NCBI GenBank assembly: GCA_036897485.1 | Contig: JAYMTF010002024.1 | Location: 1 to 20,018 of the forward strand | Source of the DNA: Pelargonium nanum | Lineage: Eukaryota > Streptophyta > Magnoliopsida > Geraniales > Geraniaceae | Reading direction: 5' to 3' | DNA: 20,018 nucleotides | In this document: piece after piece, positions 1-12,347 of the stretch | How positions within the stretch are numbered: position 1 is the first letter of the stretch | How the letters are laid out: the number at the start of each line of letters is the position of its first letter | The notes under the pieces: model-generated | The model's input: the letters and a program-made list of their open reading frames with translations, nothing else | The model's database searches: none | Told to the model about the DNA's origin: nothing | Position numbers and translations under genes: made by a program

Positions 1-53
1 CAAATAGTCAAGGCGGGTCTTTTTACTTTCATCTTCCTCTTGTTTTCCCTCTC

Positions 54-61
54 TAGGGTTT
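54..61 (-). promoter_or_regulatory. Telo-box-like motif in the NUP58 leader
   Basis: The + strand reads TAGGGTTT here, which is AAACCCTA on the other strand. This is the core of the plant telo-box, often found near transcription starts of growth-related genes. It lies 118 bp before the NUP58 ATG. An 8-base match in AT-rich DNA can arise by chance, so this is only a candidate. Confidence 0.3.
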
Positions 62-178
62 TGCAGAGGGTATTTCAGTTCCATCTTCAAATCCAGACAC
101 GACCACAATTTGTCCAAATCGTTAACTGTAAACGCTTCTGCGAATTCCGAAAAAGGCTGATTCGGGACCAGAAGCGCA

Positions 179-3100
179 ATGTCATTCTCATTGTTCTCTA
201 CGCCGCAGCAGCAACAACAGCCACAGCAGCAGCTGTTTCAGCCTCAGCAACAGCAATCATTTCAACAGGCTACTCCATTTTTTCAGCAACAGCAGCAGCA
301 ACAGTTTCAGCAACAGCAGCCGCAACAGCAGCAGCAATTGTTTCTCTTTACCAACGACAAGGCTCCAGCGAATTACAGCACAAAATGGGCAGATCTCCAC
401 CCAGATTCCCAGAAAGTTCTTCTTCAGATTGAGTACGTTCAATTTGGGATTTCTCATTATGGGGTTTATTCATATGTTGTTTTTGGTTGATGGGTTAATG
501 TAGCAAGTGAAAGAAAAGAAATCAAGATTTTGGGTTTTCATTTTTTTAATTTGTAATTGGAATAGAAAAAATCATGGTGAATAAGTTTAGGTGTACAAAA
601 TCTTGTTCTTTTTCCCCCGTAAATTGTCAATGGCATCCAATGAGAGTTTTATACTCTGTTTCCTTGATTTGAATTTGGAGAAGAGACAAAGAAACTTTGG
701 ATTTTGATCAAAATTTAACATTTTTGCCAGCTAACTGGAGTATGTTGCATTTGGTTGAGTTAGATGGTTGATGGACAGACTATTGTATTAACATCATATT
801 TGAATGTTATTGTCTGTATGGTATTTGAATTGCTTGATATTGTTTTCCTCTTAATAGGGAGCGGATACTAGAGTACAGAGATGAGAGCCAAAGACTAGAT
901 CAGTGTAGCCGTCTTTATGATTCTTCTGTCTCGAATGATGGGTTCGAGCTTGATGCAAGCCACCTTGTTCAGGTTTACTCTTTTAGTTGATTTAGTTTGT
1001 TTTACTCTGACTTCTGTGTTTAGTTATGCCTCTGTAATTCATTATGACATTTACCTGTTGCCTACATTTCAAGTCTTTGCTGTCTCCTGAAATAAATTTT
1101 ATTGTCGGCCTGCCGGGCTGCTGGCAACGTGTATGCTTGATACGTGGCCAAGATTAGGTGTGATAGATGAATACATGAATGCTAGTTGATAGGCCCAACA
1201 GTGATGTTCTTTGCAGGTAGCAGGGTTTATGCATAATCTTCTTTTGGCTTTTTAATAAAATTAAAGTAATGATGCTTTATGCAGCACATTTTCTGTAATA
1301 ATTATCCGAGTCCATCTTGCCGAGTTATATGTTTTAGGTAAAAATTGCCATTCCTGGTGTTCACAGTGACTATCACATAAAATCTTTACTTGAAAACAGA
1401 ATCAGTTCATATAAAGATGTATGGTTTATTGAGGCATCTTGCCAATGCCATATTTACAGGTGTTGTAGTGAACCCAATACATGACAATTCTGCTGATTCT
1501 AAGTTCAGAAACTGTTTTGACGCGTAGAGATGGAACCTATTTTAGCAGTCACCCTAAGAGGGTGGTTGTGGATCTTTTCTAAACCCCACCAGTTGTTATT
1601 ATTGTATCTTCAAACACAAACCTCCCTAAAGCTTGCACTCTTAATATAACCTTGGATGTTCCGCTCTTGGTAGTTGGTATAACTTCGTAAAAGTTTATCA
1701 TAACATAATTCCATAGTTCTTATTGTCAAGTAAGAGTTATCTTTTTCAGCATCCTCTCTCATTCCCCATCCTCTCTCATTCCTCATCCATGATCCATAGT
1801 TAAATATTTGGAATCGAAATTTCCTTTTAGAACTCTGCAGGAAGGAAATTCATTCATTCATTACATAAAAGGAAAGTTTACACCCATGTTATCACTGAAT
1901 GTGGCTGAACTGATTTGTTATCTTCAGCAGCATGAATATTACCTGGTCCGAGACAAATTCGTATACATGGTAACACATGTCTAGAAGTAATATTTAGGAT
2001 AATTAATGTGTCACTATATCCTATATTTTTAGGTTCATTTGCTAGTATACTGACTTCCATTTTTAATGTTTAGTTTGCATGTTGTGTCTATTAATACTTC
2101 TTAAGTATTATAAGCCATGAATTGTTAAATGCAAAATCTTTATTAAGGTCACTTGCAAAACTTTGTTTCTCTAATTCTATTGGTGGATTTGTGAGTTAAT
2201 GTCAATTCCTATTTTCAATGTGATAGTTAACATTGTCAAGTCTTTTGCCAGGAACTAGGGGGAATTACTACTTCCATGGAACGACAGAAAGCTCTGCTGC
2301 AAGAGCTGATGGCTAATGCAAAAGATATGTTACGGAACACAGAGGTTGCTGTTCGTTCATTCATGATGCTACAACCAAGGTTCCTTCATCAAAATACAAG
2401 AGGTGCTTCAAATGCCACTGCACCATCACAGGCTCCTGGAGCAACTGTGAATCCAAGTTCAAGTAGTCAGCCAGCTTCCTCTATCGTGCCAGTTTATGAT
2501 TTCTATAATGGGCTCCCCAAAAAACCATCACCCTTTTTACAGCAGACAGTTGCCAGGTTTGAGAAGTACCTTGGTCAGTGCCGCCAATGGATTGAAGAGT
2601 TGGAGCAGCTGCTTCTGTTAGATTCTGAGAGGAACTCTTCGAATCCTGGTTCCTCATTACTTCAGTCTCTTCCAAAAGTATTGTCAAATGTGCATGATTT
2701 TTTTGTTCATGTGGCTGCAAAGGTAAACAAAAGTGAATTGTTAGTTTATTACTTTACAGGTTTATATGTATCATAAAGTTCAAGAGTGTAGAATTCTTCA
2801 TAAAATTTCATACTTCCATCTATAATTATGCTGTCTATGACTGTATTTTGTGAACAATGCTGGTACAAGTGGTGTTAAAATTTTCTTTATAATAATTCTT
2901 TTGATAGGGACAGTTGTAGGATCTAGTCTACGTTGAACCGAGTCAAGTGATAAAGAAATTCTTTTAAATGTATATAATTTTGGAATTATTTTCTTTTTCC
3001 CTTATCTTTGAGATCCCTGTTTGAGAGTGCTGTAAGCCATTGAGAAACATCATACTCATATTAATGGTGATATAGACTTTAAGGCAGTGATATTTCCAGA

Positions 3101-4554
3101 ATTAGGTGCTAGAATACCACTCTTTAGATTTATATTATTTATTTATTTGCTAGTTTCTGTGATTGTAGTTGGCTCTCATGTGGTCATTCAGTGTAAAGCA
3201 GGGAACTGCTTGTGTTTCACAGACACCCCCCACCCCTAAAGAAGAAATTATCAGGTTGCTATTTTCATTCTGAATTGTAACGTGTAACCATGTGTATTTC
3301 TAGGTGGAGAGCATTCATCAGTATATAGAATCAATGAAAACCGCATATCTTGCTGACCAGCGCCGTCGAGGAGGTGGAAATGATCCATTTCTTGAGGCTG
3401 ATAGGCGGGAAACAGCCAGACAAGAAGCAGCTGCGAAGAGAGTTCATCCAACTTTGCATTTGCCGGCACCTTCACAACCATCAACTCAAGTTGCTGGGTT
3501 GCTTGCTAGCTCTGCAGCTCCGGGGGCGTCAACATCTCAACAGACAACTGCGGCAGCTGCATCAGCTTCATCAGGAAGCAGTTTCTCTCTTTTTAGCACA
3601 CCAGCTTCTGCTCCGTCTTCTTCTATGACATCTCTCTTTGCAACGCCAAGCACCTCTGCCCCAGTATCCTCTCTATTTGGATCATCTGCATCTTCATCCC
3701 AACCATCGCTTTTTGGTTCCTCATCAGCATCTTTGTTCGGCTCTGCTTCTGCTCCCTCTTTGTTTGGCAATACTGCTCCTTCTTTTGGTTCTAGCACTCC
3801 TGCTGGAAATTCACTTTTCTCAACACCATTTGCTTCTGGTAAGTCCTTTTAGTTCTAAAATGTATTGATCTTTTAACAGAAAAAGAAAAGGTGTTAATCT
3901 TGATGGTTTATAATATGTTTTAGTTTTTAGTTCTCACTTGTAGCTCTGTTTGTTTATTTATTGTGCAAAACTAAATTCTACTGGTGAGATATTTTCAACT
4001 GCTTTTGGCATTTGCTATTATTTTGATATTCATATTAAATTCTCTTTTCAGGTGCCAATGCTACAGCATCTGGGTCTAGCTTTGGAGCTGCATCTGTGAG
4101 TAAATTTGCTTTGAACTTGATAATTTATTCCGAGTTAGCTATCTCCATGCTATAGAAAAATGAGAACAAAATTGTTGGAGAATCATGCATTTGTGTTTCC
4201 ATTGTAACTAGATCATCTTAGTTTCAGGCATGCATTCTAGGATCTACCATGAACGTTCATTCGGGTCAATGTGGTAGATAACTGGTTAGAGCAAGGTTTT
4301 ATTATTATTCTAAGTCAAAAGGGATCTAATCCATCTTGGTTATACATTGACTATCAAGGATGGATGGATATTAGAAAAGCAGCAATTCTAGATATATAAA
4401 AATTGAGACTCAACATTTGTTTGATTTCATATTTTGCTGTCAGCATTTATTTTGAAGCTCATTTGAACTTGAATCAATGGTCACAACATTTTTTGTGTTT
4501 TGTGTGTACTCGCAGAAATCAGCGAGACCAAAATCTCGAACTGCACGGCGCTAG
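179..4554 (+). CDS. NUP58: Nuclear pore complex protein NUP58 (six exons)
   Basis: This is a structural FG nucleoporin of the central NUP62-NUP58-NUP54 transport channel. Exons fit at 179-432, 858-972, 2252-2722, 3304-3838, 4052-4095 and 4516-4554. All have GT-AG borders and the phases add up to 1458 nt, or 485 aa. Residues 1-60 are glutamine-rich. A conserved stretch with KAPANYSTKWADLHPDSQK follows, then a helical, coiled-coil-like middle (about 85-340) with SFMMLQPRF, RQWIEELEQLL and DPFLEADRRETARQEAAAKR. About 405-470 is Ser-rich with four LFG and two SFG motifs. The end is basic, KSARPKSRTARR. Order and motifs match Arabidopsis NUP58 as I remember it. The start is the ATG at 179, directly before the Q-rich segment. 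Introns 1, 2, 3 and 5 are long (425, 1279, 581 and 420 bp); apart from a short tandem repeat in intron 2 I see nothing notable in them. Confidence 0.93.
206..336 (+). repeat. CAG/CAA polyglutamine-coding low-complexity tract
   Basis: Mixed CAG and CAA codons encode runs of up to seven glutamines, broken by Pro, Phe and Leu, in NUP58 exon 1. The mixing of the two codons breaks up the pure CAG repeat. The tract also keeps another frame open as an alanine-rich shadow. Confidence 0.8.
1750..1782 (+). repeat. Two-copy 17-bp tandem repeat in NUP58 intron 2
   Basis: The 16-mer catcctctctcattcc occurs at 1750-1765 and again at 1767-1782, followed by a partial third copy. It is pyrimidine-rich and intronic, with no known role. 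Confidence 0.7.
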
Positions 4555-5334
4555 TAACTGTCATCAATTCCTGAAACTGGGAGGCAACCTTTTATTCACT
4601 CCAAATGAATTTTTGCTCAAGAGATGCATGCAGTTCCTGCCAATAATCTGTTCTTTGCTCTATGCAATGCATTAAGCAGGTTTTTTCTAACCGGATATTA
4701 AGAGGTCTCCATGATGTTTTACTGAGTCCGAGAAAACAGATTTGAAGTGTGAGTGTGGCCTTGTCTTGACATTCTTAGTTGCTTCCTGTCCCTGAGTTGT
4801 TGAATATCCAACAGATTTATTATGAGCTCCACCTTATCGTAATGTTGTAGAATACCATTTAGATTTGTGTTTCGTGATACTCTAGAAATGAAAACTGTAA
4901 TCATATTTCTTTGTATCAAGCATACCGAATCAAGTAATCAACTAGTATTCGTTGCAATATGTGGATCTGTTTCTTCACTAACCTTTTTGTTTCATTGTCT
5001 TAATCTCTTCTGTATCTGCACTAAATTCTGAAGTTCGATTAGCATTGTCATTTCATTGCATTTAATTTTCTAAAATTTTGACGATTAATTACAATGAATT
5101 CCTCAGAAAGGGCAGTCCTGGTTCAATGTTCATGAACAGGACATTGTGGAATCTCAGAAAAGAGAGGAAGAAATGGATAAACAGGAAATTATCTTATGAA
5201 TTGAAACAACATATTATAGCTCTTCATGCATTGTGATAAATGACATTGTGAAGCTGTTCAAAGCATGTATGCAAAATATATATATTTCCCCTAGAGTCCA
5301 ATTGATCATATCATATGCAGTTCAGTGTAGGCTA
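4555..5334. other. NUP58 3' UTR and intergenic spacer between convergent genes
   Basis: The NUP58 3' UTR begins here; the PPR gene's 3' end approaches from the other side. I saw no clear AATAAA signal, no further exon homology and no mobile element. The short open frames here have no recognisable content. Confidence 0.5.
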
Positions 5335-5641
5335 CACCAACTCTTGGGGGGTGTGATTGTGAAAGAGAATACATGCATATCTACTAGGTCTCTATCCAGC
5401 TGAATTCAGGATCCTTTTCCAACTTCAATCCTCCCATTTTCTTCCTTATTTCTGCAACACCATCCCATCTCCCTGCAGCAGCATAAAGATTTGAGAGCAT
5501 GATATAGGTTGCCCTGTCCTCTGCATCTAGTCTTAGTACCTGCTCTGCTGCATGTACTCCTATCTCCAAATTTGTATTTACCACAATGAGCTTAGCAATG
5601 TTCTCATAGTTCCAAATGATCTTCACAAAACGGCGATCCAA
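5335..5641 (-). pseudogene. Frameshifted E / E+ C-terminal remainder of the PPR gene
   Basis: This is the 3' part of the PPR gene, in a different frame from its body. After the stop that ends the 578-codon frame, the +1 frame carries a good E motif: [15 protein letters not shown], then [20 protein letters not shown] and SWIE, stopping at 5384. The junction lacks two bases against the usual family sequence, which reads LWRTLLSAC at this point. Just past the second stop, DMHVFS (5381-5364) and QSHP with PRV (from 5359) appear in two different frames. They match the family's usual end, NDIHVFSSGDQSHPRV. The tail has therefore eroded through at least two further changes. I infer that the E/E+ region is no longer translated with the PPR body, unless the junction bases are a sequencing error. 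Confidence 0.75.
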
Positions 5642-7340
5642 TAATCATTGCCAGTCCCTCATCCAATATTCCTGCGCGACTTAACAAGTTCACCATGCAA
5701 GAATAATGCTCGGGTTCAGGAACAACACCATTCTCCTTCATATAGCTCCACAAGAACTTTCCTACTTCAACTAATCCACAGTGGCTGCAACCAGAGAGCA
5801 TAGATAAAAACGTGACTTTGTCTGGTTTTAGACCCTGGTTTAAAATCCCACAAAAGAGCTTCAGTGCCTCTTCTGCCATCCCGTGGCGACTATATCCTCC
5901 AATCATTGAGTTCCAGCACTTCAAATCTGGGTTTGTGGTTCCGGAAAATATCAACCAAGCAGCTTGAAGGTCACTATTTTTTGCATACATATCTATCAGA
6001 CTTCCACAGACTGACATTTCAACATCATAACCTGATTTTACAGCCTTGGAATGAATCATCTCGCCTAGCTTCAATGCTGTAAAATCAGCACATGCACCCA
6101 AAGCTCCACTCATAGCAAAACTATCAATTTTATGGTCTTCCCGACACATTTCACAGACGAATTTTATTGCACTCTCCCCATCAGCCAGTCTAGAATGACC
6201 CACAATCATCTCAGTCCACAGAACAACATCCTTCTGTGGTATTGAATAAAAAACCTCACAAGCAGATTCACTTTCACTATTCTTGAAATACATGGATACT
6301 AGTGTGTTTCCTATGAAGACACTCCCAGCAAATCCCATTTTGATGATTTGGGCATGAAGAGGTCTTCCATACCCAAAAGCCGGGAGTTCATCAGTTGCAG
6401 AAACGATGGAGGCAAAGGTATACTCATCTGGTTTAGGAAAAGATAATCTTTGCAACTGGACAAATAAATCCATGGCTGTTTCTCCATCTTCATTCTCCGA
6501 AATCCCCGCTATCATTGTGTTCCATGAAACTAAATCCCACCTTTCCATTCTACTGAATATGCTAAATGCTGTTTCAGTGTCACCACAGTTGCAATACATG
6601 TCGAGCAAGGCGTTTTGCAGAGGCAAAGTAGGTGATATATTAGAAACAATCACTTGGGCATGGATGAGTTGGCCGCAAACAAAATCACCCAATCTGCTAC
6701 ATGCATTCAACACCATTGAAAATGTGAATTGGGAAGGAACAAAACCACTCCTCACCATGCTCCTAAAGAGATACAGCCCTTCCTTGATCCTATCGTTTCT
6801 CAAGCTTTCAAATATCACAGAATTCCACGAGACCACATCTTTATCACCAATACAATCAAAAACCTTTTCCGCAGATCCCATATCCCCACAACCCGAGTAC
6901 ATTCGAAGCAGAGAGGTTTGGACACGGGTATTACACGAGAAACCAAACTTAACGACTTGCGCATGAAGCATAGAACCCAACAACCAATCTCCAACACAAG
7001 AAGATGCCCGCAATATGCTTGTGAAAGTGAAACCATTTGGTCTGAGGCACTCGTTCTCCAACTGGGCATATATTCTGAAGGCCGAGCGGGCATGGTCAGG
7101 AACTCGAGAATAGACTGCAATGAGTGCATTGAAAGATACGAGATTTCTATGAAGCATTTCGTCGAACACTTTGCGAGCATCCCCAAGTGACCCACATCTG
7201 GCATACATGGAGACGAGTTTGTTGTGTGTAGATGGGTTCTTCACAGGCGTGGAAGTGAGGATTAGAGCGTGCAGTTGACGCGCCACTTTCAGCGAGGTCT
7301 CGGAGGTGCATTTTTGTACGAAAAACTCAGATGGTGCCAT
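5604..7340 (-). CDS. Pentatricopeptide repeat protein, At3g50420-like, truncated (578 aa)
   Basis: PPR proteins of this class bind organellar RNA in a sequence-specific way and take part in its editing, splicing or stability; the target of this one is unknown. The frame is intronless, as is usual for the family. PLS-type repeats run through the protein, for example [53 protein letters not shown] and [21 protein letters not shown]. The order resembles Arabidopsis At3g50420, which I remember as clearly longer (near 790 aa). The ATG at 7340 ([11 protein letters not shown]) is the only good start; upstream codons in frame run to a stop with no ATG. No clear transit peptide is visible before the first repeat, so the N-terminus may also be short. 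The frame ends at EDHLEL, where the E motif should begin. It may be a decaying gene or a still-translated truncated protein. Confidence 0.8.
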   Translation of the reverse strand: MAPSEFFVQKCTSETSLKVARQLHALILTSTPVKNPSTHNKLVSMYARCGSLGDARKVFDEMLHRNLVSFNALIAVYSRVPDHARSAFRIYAQLENECLRPNGFTFTSILRASSCVGDWLLGSMLHAQVVKFGFSCNTRVQTSLLRMYSGCGDMGSAEKVFDCIGDKDVVSWNSVIFESLRNDRIKEGLYLFRSMVRSGFVPSQFTFSMVLNACSRLGDFVCGQLIHAQVIVSNISPTLPLQNALLDMYCNCGDTETAFSIFSRMERWDLVSWNTMIAGISENEDGETAMDLFVQLQRLSFPKPDEYTFASIVSATDELPAFGYGRPLHAQIIKMGFAGSVFIGNTLVSMYFKNSESESACEVFYSIPQKDVVLWTEMIVGHSRLADGESAIKFVCEMCREDHKIDSFAMSGALGACADFTALKLGEMIHSKAVKSGYDVEMSVCGSLIDMYAKNSDLQAAWLIFSGTTNPDLKCWNSMIGGYSRHGMAEEALKLFCGILNQGLKPDKVTFLSMLSGCSHCGLVEVGKFLWSYMKENGVVPEPEHYSCMVNLLSRAGILDEGLAMIIGSPFCEDHLEL

Positions 7341-7577
7341 ATAAAAGGCCGTTGAGAGAATGAGCAGCTTATGCTTCAACCTTAAACTACCGGCAAGTAC
7401 TTATTAAATACCGGAAATACCCCCAATAAGTTCTAATAATATCACAAACAGCCTAATTCTTAAACAGTTACAATAAACGGCACCATTTAGCGCCGTTTAG
7501 CGTGGCAGCGCCAAAACCATAGTTTAGCTCCTCTCGTTTGTGAAAAGCGCCTTGAAACGAACAGCGGTCGCCGGAAA
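7341..7577. promoter_or_regulatory. Short divergent promoter between the PPR and Lines-like genes
   Basis: Only 237 bp separate the two start codons, which point away from each other, so both promoters and 5' leaders must lie here or overlap. A GC-richer patch at about 7480-7515 contains TTTAGCGCCGTTTAGCG, a near-repeat of TTTAGCG. No convincing TATA box is seen on either strand. Confidence 0.5.
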
Positions 7578-10500
7578 ATGTCTCCGAGCTCTGATTGCAA
7601 GCGTCTCTGCCGCCTGGTCGGTGAATATACTCGTCCGTACACCGTGAGTCTCTAAATTTTATTACTGTTCGCCTGTACACTGTTGAGGTTATATATTCGT
7701 CTTTTTCCGGAATGATTTTATTGCTATTGAGCTGCATTTACAGGAACTAGAAGGAGCTTCCTTAACCAAAGAGATGGAGAAGAATCTTCTGGTTTCTCTA
7801 TCTCAGGTGTTTTTATCTTCCTTTTGTTCTCATGTTTTTGTTTTGTTTGTGTTTCTCATTGTAGCCCTAACTCCTCTATTGTTTTTTTTTTCAGATTCTG
7901 AGAGAAATTAAGCTATGGACTCGAGAACTCAACTCAGACTCCGATTATGATAATGTCAGTCTCTCTTTCTTGATTTCAATTTTTGTCGAGTTGTTGAGTA
8001 TTGCTTTTGTTTATATCATAATTCTTTGAACAGGATGAGGAGGTAGTATCTGCCTGTATCAGTGAGTGCTCTGGTGAATTGCATCCACATGATGAGGATC
8101 AACAATGTTTGTCCATGGTCGTTGCGGATTTGGTATGTGTTTGCTGTCATTTTAAGCTCAAAGTGACTGATTAGCTTAAGATTTAGGAATAGGGAATTGA
8201 AATGTATAAAGATTAAGTTTTGTGCTAACCTAACTGTAGATCACCATTAATGTAAATGTCATGTAAATCCTAAGCTTGTTCTGACATTAAAAGATGTTCT
8301 CCTTCATTTTTTTTCTCTAGTTTTGGCCAGTACTCTGATTTGTGGACTTACTGATGTTTGCTGTTGTGTGGCAGATATTTTTACTTACTGTTGACAGCCA
8401 GTATGTTTATCATTTGGTGGGCAATGTTCTTGTTGGAATATCAGAGTTTATTGCTGCAACTGTATGTTAAAATTCACTGCATTTAAATTTAGTGTTTCTG
8501 AAGATTATATACTAGAATAGCTTCATCTTCTTGTGTATATATGTTCTGTAGGAATGCAACTGGGATGTTGTTATTCAGCTGTTGTGTGTTTCCCTAGAAT
8601 TGGCCTTCAGCAACACACTTTCAAGTTTCTTGGCTTCTTCAACAGCTGAAACTGGCTATGCGCAATTTGTTTCGCCGATCTTTGTTCTTGCATTAAAGCC
8701 AAAGCTGAGACGTGCTGGCTGGTCCACAATGTCTGGCATTATTGGAGTTTTGCGCAATATATTGAAGTTTTTGAAGCTAGAGGATGATTACCAACTATTG
8801 GAAGTTTACTTGCATGCCATCAGTTCTTGTCTTTCAAATTTGCCTTGGAATTTATTGGATAAGATTTATGCTGATCAAAATGGTGATGTCCAAAAAACCT
8901 CAGCTGCAGACGTATTACTGGTCAGAAAGGCTGGTGGGGAAGAGCCACGGATCATGTTTCTAGGAAACTTTGTTCAGTTACTTTGTTCCTTGGTTGAGCA
9001 AAGCAGTCTTGTGGAAGCTTCTGATGACTCTACAGAAAAACATCTGCTTTTTTTCATAATCAACAGCCTTGTACCTAAAATTTTAAATTGGTGTCTTGGG
9101 AAGCAGGGGGGCTGTGTTGACTTCTGCATCTTGCAATACTTCAGACATAAGCTGTTGGTACGGATTCACCTCAGTTGTTTTCTTGTTGAATTTAGAATAT
9201 GGATAGGAAAAACAAATAGAAATATGGTTGTTTGCACGCAGAATATTCTAGGAACATTGGTTCTTGAGTTTCTTGAAATGGTCCAGTTCATAATAATTTC
9301 GATTTGATGGATGTAAATTCTTTTTCCCATACTCTTCTTTAAACAGAATGAAACACAAACTATTTTACAAAATACTTGACAAGTTGCACCTGAATATTAT
9401 AATTCTATGAGGTACCTTCACTTTATTTTTTGGCATGATTCTCCTTGTTTTGCTTAGGTAGCTGAGTGCTGGTTGAAAACTATAATTGAATTAATGGGGA
9501 AAATTTTGTGCCAAATTAAATACTATAAGGCAGCTAAACTGCATTTCAGTGCACTTGTTTTCTACTTAGATTGGAATATAATGCTTATTGCATTAGTCTC
9601 ATCAATATTACTTTTCAATCTCATGCTCCCATTTTATTTTAATATTTTGATTTTTATTACAATTAACATCATATTGTTAATTGCAATACATGTTTGGTCG
9701 ATAATCCAGAGAAACAGTATATAATTTGTCTTCTTTTAGATTCCTATTTACTTCATTTGGTAGTTTGGATAACAGGATAAGTATTGTCGGTTTTCATTTC
9801 TCTAAGTTGTTCTTCATACTCTTATGCTATTTATGAGAAATCTGTCCATATTCTTGTTTTTCAATCTAATACTTCTGCTAATTTTTTTTTGGATTAACAC
9901 ATAACACTTGTATGATGTTATTCTGCTTTTCAGTATGCTAAAACTTGTATGTTAGCCTGTTGTGTAAGTCTACTCTAGTTTCACAATCTAAAATACATTT
10001 TGCAGGTGCTAATGATCAGGCTCAGTTTCCTAACCCATCTAAAATGTTCTGTTCTTGTTTTATGGTTGCAACTTCTCCGAAATTACTTTCAAGAACTTTT
10101 ATGGCAACCCATTACACTACTTGATTCTGGTCAGGATGATTCTCTAGAAGGCTCACCATTTTTATCCAGTGTTTTTGATGGAGAACGACATAGTATACGT
10201 TCCACTCATTTACAAAGATTGGCTGTTTTCCTTTTTCTGAGGTGCTCCTTCTGTTTGACTAATATGGGAGTAAATACTGACAAGCATTGTAATTGTGTGA
10301 CTCAAAACTCATCCTTGCCCTTTGGTTCTGATTTGGAGCTGAATTGTTGCACTCAAAAGATAGGTTTTCTAGAGCTCTCTAAGTGGCTTCAGGTTCAACT
10401 TCCAACCGATTTATGTTCAGATCCTAAAACATATTTGGAAAAATGCATAAACTTCTCTTCGTCCTTCCTCCGGCTGTATGTGCATGAGGTTTGATTCTCT

Positions 10501-12347
10501 ATTTACTCATGAGTTATAGTTTGCAATGTTGTTTAAATTCAAAATGCATACTCTCCTCATTTCATAATTTATTTCTTTCTATATTCCACATTGAAAAAGC
10601 TGAGTTTGAGACTGCTAGGCATTAAGGAAACTGCTAAAATCAAGCTTACAAACTCATACTGGAAGAAGCTTATTATCTCTGGTAGACTTAGAGGCAATTA
10701 TTATATTATATTATTATGTCTTTATGGAAATATGATATGAATTTCTATATCCTGATCTCTTTTCTCTTGTTCTCATAAATTGTAGGATGATTTATTATTC
10801 AAAGTGCTCTTGCAACTGCTTAATGTTCCTTTTTCTGCAGAGCAGCGGTGAGCAGAAAACATTCTACCCAATGTCTTTCATTTTAAGTGAACTATTTAAA
10901 GCTCTTTGTTAATGGTAGCTCTTGTGTTGTGTACAGGTTTCACAATGAAAGAAAGGCATTTCATAATATGAACGATAATATTCCTTTTCACGTGTACACT
11001 CTTTTTGATCCTGTACATTTATTTCATATATTTCTCGCAGAGGCAAGTTCTGCTGATGGGGCATGGCCACACATCCCTTGCCCCTCTTTCTTATCATTTG
11101 TCAATTAATATTTACTCGCAGCGAGTTTTTCTTCCACTTGAATGGGTTGACATTGTTTACTTATTCATTTGCAGCTAAAATATGATCATCAAGTTCTTCT
11201 TGATTACCTAATTTCAAAAGATACAGGAACTAGTTGTGCAGAGTATCTATTAAGGTCTGTTTTTCTGTTCCTATTGTTATATATCCTCCCTCTTAGGGCA
11301 TGTAAGTCAGTTGTGCAATGAATAAAAGGCTATTTGGTTTATTGCTTTAGCTTGTAAAGTTGTATGGAGTTTATAAGCAGTGCACACTTTTGTTGGTTTG
11401 ATATTGTTTTAACTGTTGATCTTTCTCTACTATTATTCCAAAATATTTATTTGTAGGGGCTTGCGTACCGTGTGTGATAACTGGAAATTATTTGTGGGCT
11501 TTTTGGAGGGAGAAGAAGGTTCAAATCAACCAATCTGCAAGAAAAGAAAAGTCTCTATTGATGGCTCAAATTTCCAGGTGGAGCTATCATCTGCACCTGT
11601 AAAAATTGACGAGATCCTTTTGTCAGCTGAAAACAAATGTAAGAGAGACCATAAAGATGTAAGCAATAAATGCAGAAAAAGAAGTCAGCCATTTGAGAAT
11701 GCAAAGGAGTGCTTGTTTTCATTGAAAAACTCCCTGGAAAGTCTTCATCAGAAGAGTTTGTTTCCATATAATCCGAAAGTGCTTCTGAAACGGTTTGTTT
11801 CTTTGTTACCTGCATATATTTTTTCTTCTTCAGTTTTTAATCTTAAGATTGATTATCTATGATCTCCTATATTGTACTATCATTCTCATTTCCAATGTTC
11901 AATTCTGTTTTCCAGTTCTTTCATATAATAAATAGAGATATCACGAGTTAGCGCATATGGTTATCTTATTATGTGTCCTAAGGCTTGTGTAATGCCCTCT
12001 ACCAAATATAGATGATACATGAACTACTTCAACTCAACTGAATGGTTTTATAATTATTATTATTACTCATCAGCAGTCCACTTATCACCACCTCATCCAA
12101 AGTTCTAATCCCTCAGCAACAGCCAACATGCTATCACTAGTGGGGGAAACAATGAAATTATGTTGTCTTTCTATTTTTGTTTGTTTTTCTTTTATTCCTA
12201 GAACGTATTGTGCACGTTCTCAAATGTCATTTGCTTTCCTCACATGGATCATGTGGAGATCTTGAGAGAGATGTAGCTGCTTATATTTGCTTGTTGGTTT
12301 ATTGCAGTCTGACGAGATTTCAGGAGCTCTGTTCAAGTCAAGAATAA
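7578..12347 (+). CDS. Lines (LINS1)-like protein, 12 exons
   Basis: Exons: 7578-7643, 7744-7806, 7895-7954, 8034-8132, 8375-8461, 8552-9157, 10006-10488, 10786-10847, 10937-11042, 11175-11254, 11457-11792 and 12308-12347. Phases agree throughout and total 2088 nt, or 695 aa. All borders are GT-AG except intron 9, which is GC-AG. The protein is mainly helical and Leu-rich. Residues about 535-580 (VHLFHIFLAELKYDHQVLLD, then YLISKDTGTSCAEYLLR) look like the conserved C-terminal block of Lines proteins. Basic patches CKKRK and KCRKRSQP follow in exon 11 and suggest nuclear entry. The protein ends LTRFQELCSSQE. Drosophila Lines is a nuclear patterning regulator; the role in plants is unknown to me. 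The gene structure is firm, while the family name is from memory. Introns 6 (848 bp) and 11 (515 bp) hold no recognised gene. Confidence 0.8.
9657..9686. repeat. Inverted repeat in intron 6 of the Lines-like gene
   Basis: Arms TTACAATTAACA (9657-9668) and TGTTAATTGCAA (9675-9686) pair over 11 of 12 bases around a 6-nt spacer. It could be a small hairpin or the remnant of a palindromic MITE. The surroundings are AT-rich, so chance is possible. Confidence 0.5.
11043..11174 (+). other. Probable GC-AG intron (intron 9 of the Lines-like gene)
   Basis: The coding frame runs to ...FLAE and resumes with LKYDHQVLL at 11175 after a good TTTGCAG acceptor. The only fitting donor at the frame-keeping point is AG|GCAAGT at 11043. 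This is the consensus of the minor GC-AG intron class, which otherwise matches U1 snRNA well. Confidence 0.7.

Noticed and set aside
40-432. Alanine-rich 130-residue open frame over the 5' end of NUP58
   Set aside because: It is the CAG/CAA tract read in another frame. The overlapping frame from 179 matches NUP58 and joins correctly to exon 2.
6406-7190. Long + strand frames across the PPR gene
   Set aside because: They are antisense shadows of the PPR coding frame and show no domain of their own.
9459-9724. Open frame after a TTAG acceptor inside intron 6 of the Lines-like gene
   Set aside because: Exon 6 joins directly in phase to 10006 with a smooth protein (HKLL then VLMIRLSF). The intervening frame is AT-driven and hydrophobic, with no family resemblance.
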